A stretch of DNA of 64,000 nucleotides from Maritalea mobilis (GCF_004363175.1 NZ_SNYR01000002.1:1-64000); one strand, 5' to 3'; positions 26,735 to 35,565 are shown, counted from the stretch's first letter. Numbers and translations: made by a program. The notes: generated by a model not told the origin, from the sequence alone.

Positions 26735-28018
26735 TTATGCTGCAACCTTCATCAGCTTGATTGCTTCAAAGTTCTGAATGCCGCCACCAACGCGCTTGGT
26801 TGTGTAGAAATGCACGTAAGGCTTGTTGGTAAATGGGTCGCGCAGAACGCGGGTGCCGAAGCGATCAATGATCAAATAGGCGCGATTGAAGTTTGCGAAC
26901 GCAATCGGGAAAGCATTTGCAGAAACCGCATCCATATTGTCATCTGTGTTGACTGGCTTGCCCAAGAACGAAGGCACTTCGCCAACCGCTGTTGCTGGTG
27001 ACCACAAATAGTTGTCATCGCCATCTTTGAACTTGCGAACTGACGCCATTGTGGCATCGCTCATCAACCAAGTTGCACCATTGCGGTACTGTTGCTTGAG
27101 TGAGTAATAAAGGTCGATCATCGCATCAGAGCCGTTGTTAGACGCATCAGTCAGATCACCCGCCACACCAGTTTTAACAAAACCAGTTTTGCCCCATGCA
27201 TAAGAGGAATTTGCAACCTTGTCATAAGACAAAATACCACGCGGCTTGTTCACGCCATCGCCAGAAATAAAGGCCGCGCCTTCTTGTTCGGCGAACTCAG
27301 TAGAAACCTCATTGGCCAACCACTGCTCGATGTTCATGCGGGCATCGTCCAATGCCTTTTGAGTTGTGGCAGGGTTTGCATAAAGCTCTTGAGTGTTGAA
27401 CACCAATTCGCGAAGTGTTGGCGTATCGGTCTCAGAGCGAGACTCACGCTCACCAACCCAACCAGAACTTGCGCCGCCTTGGCTTACAAGTTTCTTGTAG
27501 GTGTCAGTGCCAACGGGCAGAACCGTGGCCAAACCACGCATTGCGGAAACTGTGCCGACAACGCGGTCGATTGTGTTGGAAGTTTCTTCCGGCACAACAA
27601 AGCCGCCATCAGGGTCACTGTCTGTTGAAAGCGCAGCTTTAACCTGCAACTCTGCCAAATCAGACTCAACGCCATTACGGTCGCCTTTGCGGAACCATTT
27701 CTCAAACGCCTGGGCATGTTCTTTTGCAGCAGGGTTTTCATCAGAACCAGCACCACCAACGCGAAGCGCGGCCAAGGTCTCATTGATTTGGTCCAGCGTC
27801 TTTTGTTGGGCTGTGATTTCGGCATTGATCCGGTCAACCTTTTCAGATTGCACCACATCTTCTTGACCTTTTTTCAGGTCTGCCAATTGAGCATCGTGTT
27901 CAGCCTTAAATTCTTCAAATGTCTTTTGAAGGTTAGCCAAAACAGTTTTCGCATCGCCAGCATCTGCACGCACGGCGACAATCCCGCGAGCTTTGCGCGG
28001 GTTGATATGTTTGGTCAT
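26735..28018 (-). CDS. HK97-fold major capsid protein with N-terminal delta domain
   Basis: ATG at 28018 with AGGAG 7 bases upstream; 427 residues. The first ~110 residues are a charged coiled-coil delta/scaffold domain (LANLQKTFEEFKAEHDAQLADL). The HK97 fold follows: SDPDGGFVVPEETSNTI, N-arm and E-loop region, WVGERESRSETDTPTL, and P-domain helices with GDGVNKPRGIL. The protease just upstream would remove the delta domain during maturation. Confidence 0.93.
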   Translation of the reverse strand: MTKHINPRKARGIVAVRADAGDAKTVLANLQKTFEEFKAEHDAQLADLKKGQEDVVQSEKVDRINAEITAQQKTLDQINETLAALRVGGAGSDENPAAKEHAQAFEKWFRKGDRNGVESDLAELQVKAALSTDSDPDGGFVVPEETSNTIDRVVGTVSAMRGLATVLPVGTDTYKKLVSQGGASSGWVGERESRSETDTPTLRELVFNTQELYANPATTQKALDDARMNIEQWLANEVSTEFAEQEGAAFISGDGVNKPRGILSYDKVANSSYAWGKTGFVKTGVAGDLTDASNNGSDAMIDLYYSLKQQYRNGATWLMSDATMASVRKFKDGDDNYLWSPATAVGEVPSFLGKPVNTDDNMDAVSANAFPIAFANFNRAYLIIDRFGTRVLRDPFTNKPYVHFYTTKRVGGGIQNFEAIKLMKVAA

Positions 28019-28028
28019 TGTTATCTCC

Positions 28029-28871
28029 TTATGACCGCATTTTTTCAATGAATTGCTGAATGTCAGCAACGATGTCGTCGTCAGCGTCTTGCGTGACGGT
28101 GGCAGCAGCGTCTTGCGTGCCGCCTTTCATTTCACCCATCAGCGAACGGCGCTGTGAGCGTGTGACCCCGGCCTTAGCCAAGAGCCTATCCACTTCACGA
28201 GTGGCATTTCGTGGACCAGCATTGCTTTGCGGCCCGTCATCTGTGATCGTATCAGCAGGTAAAAACCCGCTGGCCAAACCCAATTCAACAGCTTGCTCAC
28301 CATTGAACCAAGTTTCATTATCCATCCATTCAGCAGCTTGTGATTTTTCAACACCCGCTTGCTTGGCATAAAGCCCGGCCATTGCATCATCGAACGGCTC
28401 AAGTACCTTTGCAGCCTCTTGCATGTCGTGGCGGTTGCCCATTGCAACCACCCATGCATTGTGGACCATAAGGAAACCAGCTTTGCCGATTTCAATTTCA
28501 TCACCAGCCATGGCAATGACAGATGCAGCAGAAGCTGCGAGCCCCAAAACCCGCACATGCACTTTTTGACTGTGCTGGCGCAGCAAATTGTAGATCGCCA
28601 CGCCTTCAAAGAAGTCGCCGCCCGGTGAGTTAATATCGACATAAACCTCTTGATCACCGATCCGGCGCAGCGCAGCCGATACCCGGCGCGATGTAATACC
28701 ATCGCCAAACATATCTTCGCCGATCACATCAAGAATGTTAATTGTGTTGTCAGGCGATTGCTTGGCTTTAATTCCGGCGTGCCAACGTTCCACCGCTTCA
28801 CTATCAGCCTCAAACGCAAAAGTGTCAGGCAGACGCGAAGCCTTAATCTCGGGTAGGCTCTTGATCGTCAT
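28029..28871 (-). CDS. ClpP-like (S14) prohead protease
   Basis: ATG at 28871 with AGGAG; 280 residues. Conserved DINSPGGDFFEG (about 79-90), nucleophile region GLAASAASVIAMAG (Ser about 114) and MVHNAW (His 137) give a complete Ser-His pair. The C-terminal 80 residues are helical and acidic and may bind capsid. It overlaps the portal gene by 29 bases. Confidence 0.92.
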   Translation of the reverse strand: MTIKSLPEIKASRLPDTFAFEADSEAVERWHAGIKAKQSPDNTINILDVIGEDMFGDGITSRRVSAALRRIGDQEVYVDINSPGGDFFEGVAIYNLLRQHSQKVHVRVLGLAASAASVIAMAGDEIEIGKAGFLMVHNAWVVAMGNRHDMQEAAKVLEPFDDAMAGLYAKQAGVEKSQAAEWMDNETWFNGEQAVELGLASGFLPADTITDDGPQSNAGPRNATREVDRLLAKAGVTRSQRRSLMGEMKGGTQDAAATVTQDADDDIVADIQQFIEKMRS

Positions 28872-30078
28872 TGCTTTCTCCTTGCCCACCTGCTGTGTTT
28901 GGTGGATCGTAATAAACATCACCGCCATCACGCGGGTTTTCATCTTCCAGCTTGCGGACTTCGTTCGGGCTTAGGACGCCCCATTGCAGCATGGACACAT
29001 AAAAGCCTTGGCGGGTCTTAATGTCGCCGCGCACAAGTGCCTTGCGGTTGAACCGCGAATAAACGTTTTCCTCTGGGATCAGATCGCGATTGATCGTTTC
29101 TTCCCAAGTCGTGAGGTGATCTTCGAGCGTGTAGGTCACAAACCCGATAGATTGCTGCTCAATGCCAGATCCCCAGCTGGTGCTTTTCTCGGTGTCACCG
29201 ATCATGTGAGGCGGCACGCCAAAGAACATGGCAATGTCAGTCCGTGAGAACTTGCGGCCCTCAATCCATTGCGCATCTTCAGCAGTCATCGAAAGCGGCT
29301 TGGATTCCATACCCTCTTCCAGAATCAGGGCTTTGCCCTCTTGATCCCCGCCTTGTCTGTAAGCGTCCAAGCTGGCGCGAAGGTTCTCTTGCCCCTCTTT
29401 GCCGAGTTTTTTGGGGTGCAACAGGACCATGCTAGGCCGCGCCGCATTTTTAAAGGTGTTAGAGCCGTGCTGTTCCTGCGCCATGCTCAAGCCTAGGCTT
29501 TCACGTGCATAGGTGATCACTGAAACACCGTTCACACCGTCCAGTGTGAGGCCCACAAGGTGCATTACTTCGTCTTGTGTGAGGCGTGTAACGCCACCAT
29601 CGCGCCGGGTATATTCATACGACAAGCGCAAATTATCGAGTTGCGTGACCTTCATGCGGTCAGGATCGAGCGGGATAAGCCCCAAAACCTTGCTGCCAGA
29701 CCGCGCGATCATCGCAAAGGCATTGCCACGAAGCAGCAAATGCGCTTGCATCATGCGGCGAAACTGTGAGGGTGTCTGCCAAGCGTTCGGCCTACGGCGC
29801 AACACCGTCCATAGTTGGTGATCAGTCCGATCGATCCGGGTTTCTGAATCCACCCGCTCTTTGATATGGAGCGGTAGGTTTGCCACGGCACCGGAAATCA
29901 ATCGAACGCAAGCAAAAACTGTTGAAACCCGCATTGCGGTATTTGCATTTACGGGCATACCCGCCGCGCTGCCAACATTGGCGGCACGGATAGCCGCTTC
30001 CAAATCGTCGGAGGTCGTGATCTGTTGCCCGCCGTCCGCACCTTGGAACGCCGCCTTGATGGTATCAATTAGCTTCAT
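28843..30078 (-). CDS. HK97-family portal protein
   Basis: The product has 411 residues. TAMRVSTVFACVRLISGAVANLPL, RPNAWQTPSQFRR, LIPLDPDRM and GVPPHMIGDTEKSTSWGSGIEQQ are hallmark phrases of HK97 portals. It forms the DNA-entry ring of the capsid and follows TerL in normal order. Confidence 0.93.
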   Translation of the reverse strand: MKLIDTIKAAFQGADGGQQITTSDDLEAAIRAANVGSAAGMPVNANTAMRVSTVFACVRLISGAVANLPLHIKERVDSETRIDRTDHQLWTVLRRRPNAWQTPSQFRRMMQAHLLLRGNAFAMIARSGSKVLGLIPLDPDRMKVTQLDNLRLSYEYTRRDGGVTRLTQDEVMHLVGLTLDGVNGVSVITYARESLGLSMAQEQHGSNTFKNAARPSMVLLHPKKLGKEGQENLRASLDAYRQGGDQEGKALILEEGMESKPLSMTAEDAQWIEGRKFSRTDIAMFFGVPPHMIGDTEKSTSWGSGIEQQSIGFVTYTLEDHLTTWEETINRDLIPEENVYSRFNRKALVRGDIKTRQGFYVSMLQWGVLSPNEVRKLEDENPRDGGDVYYDPPNTAGGQGESNDDQEPTRD

Positions 30079-30088
30079 TAAATGCCTC

Positions 30089-31756
30089 TCAGATCACCAA
30101 AGCGCCACGCGCCTCATAGATGCTTGGTCCATTTTCATCGAGCAGTTGCGCACGCTTGCCCGCCGCCATTGCCAGGACTTGCGCCCCGTCAATCCGCATC
30201 CGTGATTTGTCTTTATCGAATTTTCTGTTGCCCGCCGGGTCAGTCGAGACAACCGCGTTGGCAACGTTCCAGTTTAGAATTGGGTTGCTTGGGTGGCGCA
30301 GCTCATTGGCCAACACCAGATTTTCAAGCGCCTCAATCGCTGGTGACATATCTTTGAAGCCCTGCCCCCAAGGCATCAATTGAATGTCAGCATCATCAGC
30401 TTCACGCGCATCCAAATCTTGGCGCTCAAGCTCTTTTTTCAAATACTCAATGCGCCAACGGTCATAGACCAAGCCCAAAACGTTGTAGGTTGCCGCAAGT
30501 TCACCGATCTTGATTGCAATATCTTCTGAATCAATAATCCGGCCATGTGAGGCGTTCAGGTGGCCTTGATCCATCCAAGTGCGATATGGCACCCGGTCAG
30601 CTTTGCCATGCTCGTCGATCATATCGAGCGGCTTCCAGAACCACGGCTTAAACCGCGCCCCGTCCACGCTCATCATGCCCAAACATGCAAGGTCAGTTGT
30701 GCCAGCAAAGTCGAGCGCCAGAATTACTTCCTCGTTTTCCTCGAACTCAACTTCACCAATGCAGCCTTCCCAATCAGACTTTGAAAACAGTGTCGTCATG
30801 ACCGAAACCCGCTGATTAAGATAAAGATTGCGGAACGTGTTCTCAAAAGACTTTAGCCGCTTGGCCCGATCAGCCATCGCCTGGAAATCATCCAAGCGCC
30901 GAAACGTGCCAAGCGCCGGGTTAGCCTTGCGCCACTCTTTCGGGTCGAAAATATCTTCACACTCATCCGGCACCGCATAGAGGTGACAAACAATCGTGTT
31001 GTCATTTGCGGCCAAGCCATCATCAATCAATTCACTCAACGGGTGAGCCGGATCGTTTGACTGTGTGGAAATCACAATACCAAGCGGTTCATGCCGTGCG
31101 CCCTGCGCCGTATCGAGAACGTCATACAGCTCACGATTTTTCGATTGCGCCAACTCGTCATAGATGAAAACGCTAGGGTTTAAGCCGTGCTTTGTTCCGG
31201 CCTCCGCGCTCAGTGCTTTGTAAAAACTCCCATTGCCCAGACAAGCGATTGTCTTTGTGCTGTCCACAATGCGAAGCATCGCGTTTAATTCAGGATCAGC
31301 CCGCACGATTTGGGCTGCAACCTTGAACACCTGCGCCGCCTGTTCGCGATCATTGGCCGCGCTGTAAATCTCTCCGTTCTGAATGGATTCAGGCCCGACC
31401 AGATGCACCAGCACCAGCGCCGCGATCAGCGCCGTTTTCCCGTTCTTACGCGCAATGGACAAAATCGCCCGGCGCACCAATCGATTATTTGTAACCCCGT
31501 GTTCCGCATAGGTTGCGAGAATGAACCGCTTTTGAAACCTATCAAGTTTAAACGGCTTGCCCGCGCCAGTGCCGCTTGGCACCGTGAGCAATTCTATGAA
31601 ACGGATTACCCGTTGAGCCCGGTCAAATCTCCGAACTTGCTTTGCGGCTTTTCCTCGTCCAGAACGTTCAGCGCCATCCGCGCTTTTGGGTCCAGCCCCA
31701 ACCTGTCGCCCCAACTTTGCATCAGTCGGCTCTGTTCGTTTAGAATCTTGAACCAA
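30089..31756 (-). CDS. Terminase large subunit
   Basis: The product has up to 555 residues. The ATPase domain has a Walker A-like ARKNGKTALIAAL, Walker B VFIYDELAQ and coupling motif VISTQSNDP. The nuclease domain has acidic residues in ALDFAGTTDL, and VYDRWRIEYL and the final KDKSRMRIDGA. It packages DNA with TerS. The drawn start is TTG (31756), which overlaps TerS by 151 bases; another TTG is 14 codons downstream. No ATG is available before the conserved RVIRFIELL, so the true start is uncertain but must lie inside TerS. Confidence 0.92.
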   Translation of the reverse strand: MVQDSKRTEPTDAKLGRQVGAGPKSADGAERSGRGKAAKQVRRFDRAQRVIRFIELLTVPSGTGAGKPFKLDRFQKRFILATYAEHGVTNNRLVRRAILSIARKNGKTALIAALVLVHLVGPESIQNGEIYSAANDREQAAQVFKVAAQIVRADPELNAMLRIVDSTKTIACLGNGSFYKALSAEAGTKHGLNPSVFIYDELAQSKNRELYDVLDTAQGARHEPLGIVISTQSNDPAHPLSELIDDGLAANDNTIVCHLYAVPDECEDIFDPKEWRKANPALGTFRRLDDFQAMADRAKRLKSFENTFRNLYLNQRVSVMTTLFSKSDWEGCIGEVEFEENEEVILALDFAGTTDLACLGMMSVDGARFKPWFWKPLDMIDEHGKADRVPYRTWMDQGHLNASHGRIIDSEDIAIKIGELAATYNVLGLVYDRWRIEYLKKELERQDLDAREADDADIQLMPWGQGFKDMSPAIEALENLVLANELRHPSNPILNWNVANAVVSTDPAGNRKFDKDKSRMRIDGAQVLAMAAGKRAQLLDENGPSIYEARGALVI

Positions 31757-32076
31757 GGGCTAACCGTCTCCTGTCCAGTCGATCCCAAAGTCACGGCCTT
31801 GAACTCGTCTTTCTGCATTTCCTCAGTCGCGGCCTTGTGCCACGCCCAAGCAACGGAAAAAGCCGTGAGGGCAAAACTGTCCAATTTTGAATAAACTGCT
31901 GGCGGCATCGATTGCCGGATTAATTCAATGCAAGCCTTTGCGTCATCCTGAATGTGATCAGGTACGAACGGCTCACCTTTTGGCTTAGGCCCACTTGGCC
32001 GCGCCTTGCGCTTGCCCGGATCGCCCTTAAGCCGTTGAACTTCGGGCAACTCCGGTTTAGGTCCACGAAGTCCCAT
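31606..32076 (-). CDS. Terminase small subunit, P27 family
   Basis: The product has 156 residues. MGLRGPKPELPEVQRLKGDPGK is the P27-family signature. The helical domain ends in QSRLMQSWGDRLGLDPKARMAL. P27-type TerS proteins usually occur in phages with cohesive ends; an HNH gene just upstream is also typical. Confidence 0.9.
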   Translation of the reverse strand: MGLRGPKPELPEVQRLKGDPGKRKARPSGPKPKGEPFVPDHIQDDAKACIELIRQSMPPAVYSKLDSFALTAFSVAWAWHKAATEEMQKDEFKAVTLGSTGQETVSPWFKILNEQSRLMQSWGDRLGLDPKARMALNVLDEEKPQSKFGDLTGLNG

Positions 32077-32225
32077 TTGATAACTTTCTGCTTGTTAAAA
32101 AAAGAACTCAAAACCTGCGGCGTCTTTTTTCTTGATACACCGCCGGTCTAGCTCCAAAACCCCTAATCTTTTGACCCTCCCCTACCCTGTGGGCGCGTGG
32201 TGGAGTGCTGGGCTGGGGTGACAGC
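32077..32225. other. Non-coding gap upstream of terS, candidate cos region
   Basis: About 150 bases with GC-rich patches (TGTGGGCGCG, GGTGGAGTGCTGGGC) between the HNH and terS genes. In HK97-like phages the cos site lies here, next to HNH and TerS. No end sequence can be read directly, so this is position-based inference. Confidence 0.35.
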
Positions 32226-32426
32226 CTATGAGTGTTTGTTGCTCTGTGTGGTGATTTCTGGCAAGTGCTGATGATAGTGATGCTGTGGATTGTAAGGCGC
32301 TCTGCCATCATGCCATTGACCGCTATGTCCATCATTAATCAATCGATGGCGAAAGATATGTTCATCCTTGCGAACCTGTTCTTCGTAAAGACTGCCAACC
32401 ATCGTGATGTCAATCCAATTCATCAT
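32226..32426 (-). CDS. Small histidine-rich protein coupled to HNH gene
   Basis: ATG at 32426, one base after the HNH stop, with AGGTGAG as ribosome-binding site; 66 residues, histidine-rich C-terminal half. No family known. Coupling and ribosome-binding site argue for translation; composition keeps confidence moderate. Confidence 0.5.
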   Translation of the reverse strand: MMNWIDITMVGSLYEEQVRKDEHIFRHRLINDGHSGQWHDGRAPYNPQHHYHQHLPEITTQSNKHS

Positions 32427-32427
32427 C

Positions 32428-32718
32428 TCACCTATTCGCTGGATGCATTGGGTCTATCGGCCAGCCATCTGCCCCGATCTCATTGTGATAACCGTTGCGC
32501 TCTATCTGCTGCTTGGTGCTGTTGTGGTGCGTAAAGCATAGAGGTTGCCAGTTATCGCGATCCCAGAATAATTCCATATCGCCCTTGTGTTCTTTGATGT
32601 GGTCAACGACTTGGGCTGCTGTGGTTCGGCCTTCTGCCAAACACATAACGCATAGAGGATTGTCAGATAGAAAGGCCTTGCTTTCCTTCTGCCATTGGTA
32701 GGTGTAAGGCCAAGCCAA
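32428..32718 (-). CDS. HNH endonuclease of the packaging module
   Basis: TTG start directly after the previous stop (GGAG upstream); 96 residues. CVMCLAEGRTTAAQ gives the Cys pair, VVDHIKEHKGD the HNH His, and QPLCFTHHNSTKQQ the final His/Asn. HNH proteins next to TerS/TerL stimulate cos cleavage in HK97-like phages. Confidence 0.88.
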   Translation of the reverse strand: MAWPYTYQWQKESKAFLSDNPLCVMCLAEGRTTAAQVVDHIKEHKGDMELFWDRDNWQPLCFTHHNSTKQQIERNGYHNEIGADGWPIDPMHPANR

Positions 32719-32892
32719 TTACTCCATCCCCAATTCAAACCGCTCAAGCTCGTCCTTAATTAACTCAAGTGCCTTGGTGCGGCCTACAATTGCAATCCGG
32801 TCAGATATGAAATCGCTTATGACAGCGCGTTCGCAAAATATGATTGCGTCTCGCTCATATGCGTCTTGTTCTGCTTGGAGGCTGTCTGTCAT
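32719..32892 (-). CDS. Small acidic helical phage protein
   Basis: ATG at 32892 with a strong GGAGG; 57 residues, two predicted helices rich in E, D, R and I. First gene after the terminator at 32983, so first gene of the late operon. Function unknown. Confidence 0.65.
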   Translation of the reverse strand: MTDSLQAEQDAYERDAIIFCERAVISDFISDRIAIVGRTKALELIKDELERFELGME

Positions 32893-32982
32893 GCTGGCCT
32901 CCTTTATTGAGGCGGGGAATTGGTGGACGGCCATTTAGAATGTTTACCACCCCACCGCACCGTCCTTGCGGGTGTTCGCAAT

Positions 32983-33006
32983 AAAAAACCCCCGCCGAAG
33001 CGAGGG
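32983..33006 (-). terminator. Strong intrinsic terminator ahead of the late operon
   Basis: On the minus strand CCCTCGC-TTCG-GCGGGGG (7-bp stem, UUCG tetraloop) is followed by TTTTTT. It separates the leftward early/NusG region from all late genes, which lie downstream in the same direction. Confidence 0.88.
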
Positions 33007-33426
33007 CTATGTATTTACTGGCGGCAGAAACCAGTCCTGAATTGCGCTAAACAGTCCTGTTTCTACTTCCTTGCTGGCATAACGGCCTCGACCGTCACAG
33101 CCACCAACAAGGCTTAATTTATTTGCCGCATTTAGACAGTACGCCAGTAACTATGTGAAGGCAGTCGAACATCCATTCTCTTAGCTGACCGGGCAATTTA
33201 TGGTCAGTACCTTCGAATAAACATTTGGGGCGAGAAGCCAAAATCACTTAAGGCTCAATCTGACCATATAGGCGCAGACTAGGAAACTCACCCCAAATCA
33301 CTTTTGACCCTTTTAGGGGTCACTTTGCACACAATAACCCCATCAGCCATTTAGACCTTTGGAGTTACGCCCGTGTCTCGGCTCGATTGGCTGACTACGG
33401 ATCGGCGCAAATCACTTAACAAATAC
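33007..33426. promoter_or_regulatory. Non-coding regulatory region between NusG paralogue and late operon
   Basis: About 420 bases without a gene. Three direct copies of AAGTGATTT on the minus strand (33417-33409, 33303-33295, 33249-33241). A perfect inverted repeat TGACCC-N6-GGGTCA (33305-33322) and a looser TGACC-N11-GGTCA (33186-33206) are also present. The layout recalls the lambda Q/qut/pR-prime region. No confident -35/-10 pair is seen, so promoter placement is open. Confidence 0.5.
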
Positions 33427-34068
33427 TTACGCTATTTTAGCCAAATTTTCAATAGGAAATTCAACATCTAGATCGATATTCAGGAATTTTATGCGTGATT
33501 TTGCCAATTTACCGGAAATTTCTTCAACAACGATCTTATGACCATCAAATGGCCCGTCCAGCACTTCCACCTTGTCGCCTACCTTAAACTCGCGCCCTGT
33601 CCGCATATAACGTTCTGATCCGTCCGGCTGATAATCGTGATAGGTCTGCATATTTTCAACAATCCATCGCGGGTCGATCTGTGCTGGCACCCCATTGATA
33701 CCAACAATGCTTTGAACCAATACAAAGCGGTATAGAGCGAACCAATCTGGCGTGGGCGTATCAAAGCCCAAATACAGATAGCGTGGAACCACTGGATAAG
33801 AGATTTTGCGCTTCTCTTTGGTGTACCGATTGACGCGCCGGAACTTGCGCAGTGTGGGCAGATAGACGTTATAGCCGCGCTGATTCAGTATGAGCCAAGC
33901 TGCAAACTCTTTTTGTGCTGGCGTACACACCGCAAACCAATGAAGGCTCTTGATCTCGTCATCATTCAGGTGGCGCGATATAAACCGCTTCTTTGCACCA
34001 ATGGAACGAGGCCGCAGCCCGTTAGCTACTCGCTTCGCACGTGTAATCTCGACGTTGTGTCTTTTCAT
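33427..34068 (-). CDS. Phage NusG/RfaH-type transcription elongation factor
   Basis: The product has 213 residues. An N-terminal basic extension (1-40) precedes a NusG N-terminal domain (about 43-135; LHWFAVCTPAQKEFAAW, GYNVYLPTLRKFRRVNRY, YLYLGFD), and a KOW domain closes it (about 160-190; FKVGDKVEVLDGPFDGHKIVV). It is the last gene of the leftward early operon, directly before a structured non-coding region, a terminator and the late genes. NusG paralogues bind RNA polymerase; RfaH- and LoaP-type members suppress termination at specific sites. I infer a late antiterminator role. Confidence 0.88.
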   Translation of the reverse strand: MKRHNVEITRAKRVANGLRPRSIGAKKRFISRHLNDDEIKSLHWFAVCTPAQKEFAAWLILNQRGYNVYLPTLRKFRRVNRYTKEKRKISYPVVPRYLYLGFDTPTPDWFALYRFVLVQSIVGINGVPAQIDPRWIVENMQTYHDYQPDGSERYMRTGREFKVGDKVEVLDGPFDGHKIVVEEISGKLAKSRIKFLNIDLDVEFPIENLAKIA

Positions 34069-34138
34069 TTATCATACTTCCGACCCTCCCTATGGGTTGA
34101 AAGTTATGGCACATATACCCCTTTTATGTGCCGGGATT

Positions 34139-34465
34139 TTATCGGCTAACGCCGTCTATATAGTCGTGAAACCAGTCTCTTGCTCTTTCTTGTCTTTCTA
34201 AACGGCCGCCTCTCGTGATGGGCTTTCGCTCCAATGTTTTGAAGGTTACGCCCATCTCCTCTGCGCAATCTGCGCTTACATCTGAAAATGACACAGACGG
34301 GGCCTCTTGGCGGGGCGCGACTTCCTTTAGCCGCAGGTCTTTGATTGAGGCGATTGTGATCTCTTCAAAAAAATGAGGGTAAACGTTTCCATCAGCCTGA
34401 TAATGCGCAATATACAAGGCCAGTCGCCCATCGAACGTTTCAAGTGGTTTCATTTCTTTTGGCAT
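34139..34465 (-). CDS. Hypothetical phage protein
   Basis: ATG at 34465 with AGGA; 108 residues. The C-terminal part (CAEEMGVTFKTLERKPITRGGRLERQERARDWF would be its helical core) is basic and helical, possibly nucleic-acid binding. Located directly upstream of the NusG paralogue. No family recognised. Confidence 0.6.
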   Translation of the reverse strand: MPKEMKPLETFDGRLALYIAHYQADGNVYPHFFEEITIASIKDLRLKEVAPRQEAPSVSFSDVSADCAEEMGVTFKTLERKPITRGGRLERQERARDWFHDYIDGVSR

Positions 34466-34495
34466 GTTCTGTCCTTTAATGTGCCAATTGGCATG

Positions 34496-34906
34496 TTAGG
34501 TGATTTGGGTGGTGGTGTCACTGCCTATGCCACTTGTCCAATCTTTTTTATAGTGCATTTGGCTTGGCCGCATGACTGGCAAGACGATCTGCAAGGATTC
34601 AGGTATTGGATCGTCAATGCTCAATCCATCGCCTTCTCTTTTGACTTGCCCCAGTTCACCGTAAAAGCTGTATTTACCGCCACCGTCCAAGCCCAATTGA
34701 ACACTGCGTAACTTGTCGGTCCAATAAAATAGGATGGTTCCATCATCATATTCAGGGCGCGTGAATGGTGCGCTCTCAACGCCAAACTCTTGCAGTATTT
34801 TGCAAAACTTTATCGCATCGGCCAATGAGGCTTTATCAACTCTCTCCCATGTGTGCATCTCTTCGAGATAGCCAATGGTTGCTAACCAATCCATGCCGTT
34901 ATTCAT
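34496..34906 (-). CDS. Hypothetical phage protein
   Basis: The product has 136 residues, alpha/beta mix with aromatic-rich middle (TILFYWTDKLRSVQLG). Member of the leftward early operon. No recognised domain. Confidence 0.6.
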   Translation of the reverse strand: MNNGMDWLATIGYLEEMHTWERVDKASLADAIKFCKILQEFGVESAPFTRPEYDDGTILFYWTDKLRSVQLGLDGGGKYSFYGELGQVKREGDGLSIDDPIPESLQIVLPVMRPSQMHYKKDWTSGIGSDTTTQIT

Positions 34907-34932
34907 CCTCTATCCTTTCTGTGTGGGTGGGG

Positions 34933-35244
34933 TTAGAATGGCAAATCGTCGTCATCAGACTGATCGCCAAAGTCCGGCACTTTCGGGTCAAAGCGGCTAT
35001 CACCGGGCCGACCGTCTGCGCGTTGGTTGCTTTGCTGGCCATCCTGTTGGCGTGGCGGCACCAGGATCATTGAACACTCAACTTTGCCATCATAAATCGT
35101 TGGTACTGGTATGGCTTCCAGCTTAAGCCGATAGCCGCCGTTTGGCATTGGAAATGCAACGCCGATCTTGGTATAATTGTTTTTTTGATTGCCCTCGCGG
35201 TCGGTATAGCCTCGCACCATCAGCGCATCTAATCGTTCTGTCAT
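34933..35244 (-). CDS. Putative single-stranded DNA-binding protein with SSB-type acidic tip
   Basis: The product has 103 residues. The first ~70 residues are beta-rich and could form an OB fold. A glycine/glutamine/arginine-rich linker follows, and the last residues DQSDDDDLPF copy the SSB C-terminal tip that recruits replication proteins. Position in the replication module supports this. The core does not look like classical SSB, so the fold is inferred. Confidence 0.6.
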   Translation of the reverse strand: MTERLDALMVRGYTDREGNQKNNYTKIGVAFPMPNGGYRLKLEAIPVPTIYDGKVECSMILVPPRQQDGQQSNQRADGRPGDSRFDPKVPDFGDQSDDDDLPF

Positions 35245-35250
35245 CGTTTT

Positions 35251-35565
35251 TCAGTCCTTTTGGTTGTCTGTAATCGTATTTCGGGGAGTGTCAGGGGATT
35301 TCAGGGCGCGGATTTGGTAGCCTGTTTCTTGTATCCAATCAGACACCATCGATTTTTCACGCCTGTTCACTGGACTTTTGGTGTTTGCTGCATCCTGAGA
35401 TAAAAATCTCGCCTTTCTCTCACAAACATGTGCCGCATCTTCCAGCACCTCATTCATGCCCTGCTCTATGGCCGCAATAAGCGCTTGCTTGTCGTCTGGT
35501 GCAAAGCCCTCGGGTGTGCTTAGAAAGCGCTCTACTATCTTTTCTGCGCGGTCTCGTGGGGTCAT
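35251..35565 (-). CDS. Hypothetical phage protein, helical
   Basis: ATG at 35565 with AGGAT; 104 residues, mostly charged helix with AEKIVERFL and VCERKARFL. It starts inside the stop of a 33-residue membrane peptide (ATGA). Function unknown. Confidence 0.6.
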   Translation of the reverse strand: MTPRDRAEKIVERFLSTPEGFAPDDKQALIAAIEQGMNEVLEDAAHVCERKARFLSQDAANTKSPVNRREKSMVSDWIQETGYQIRALKSPDTPRNTITDNQKD

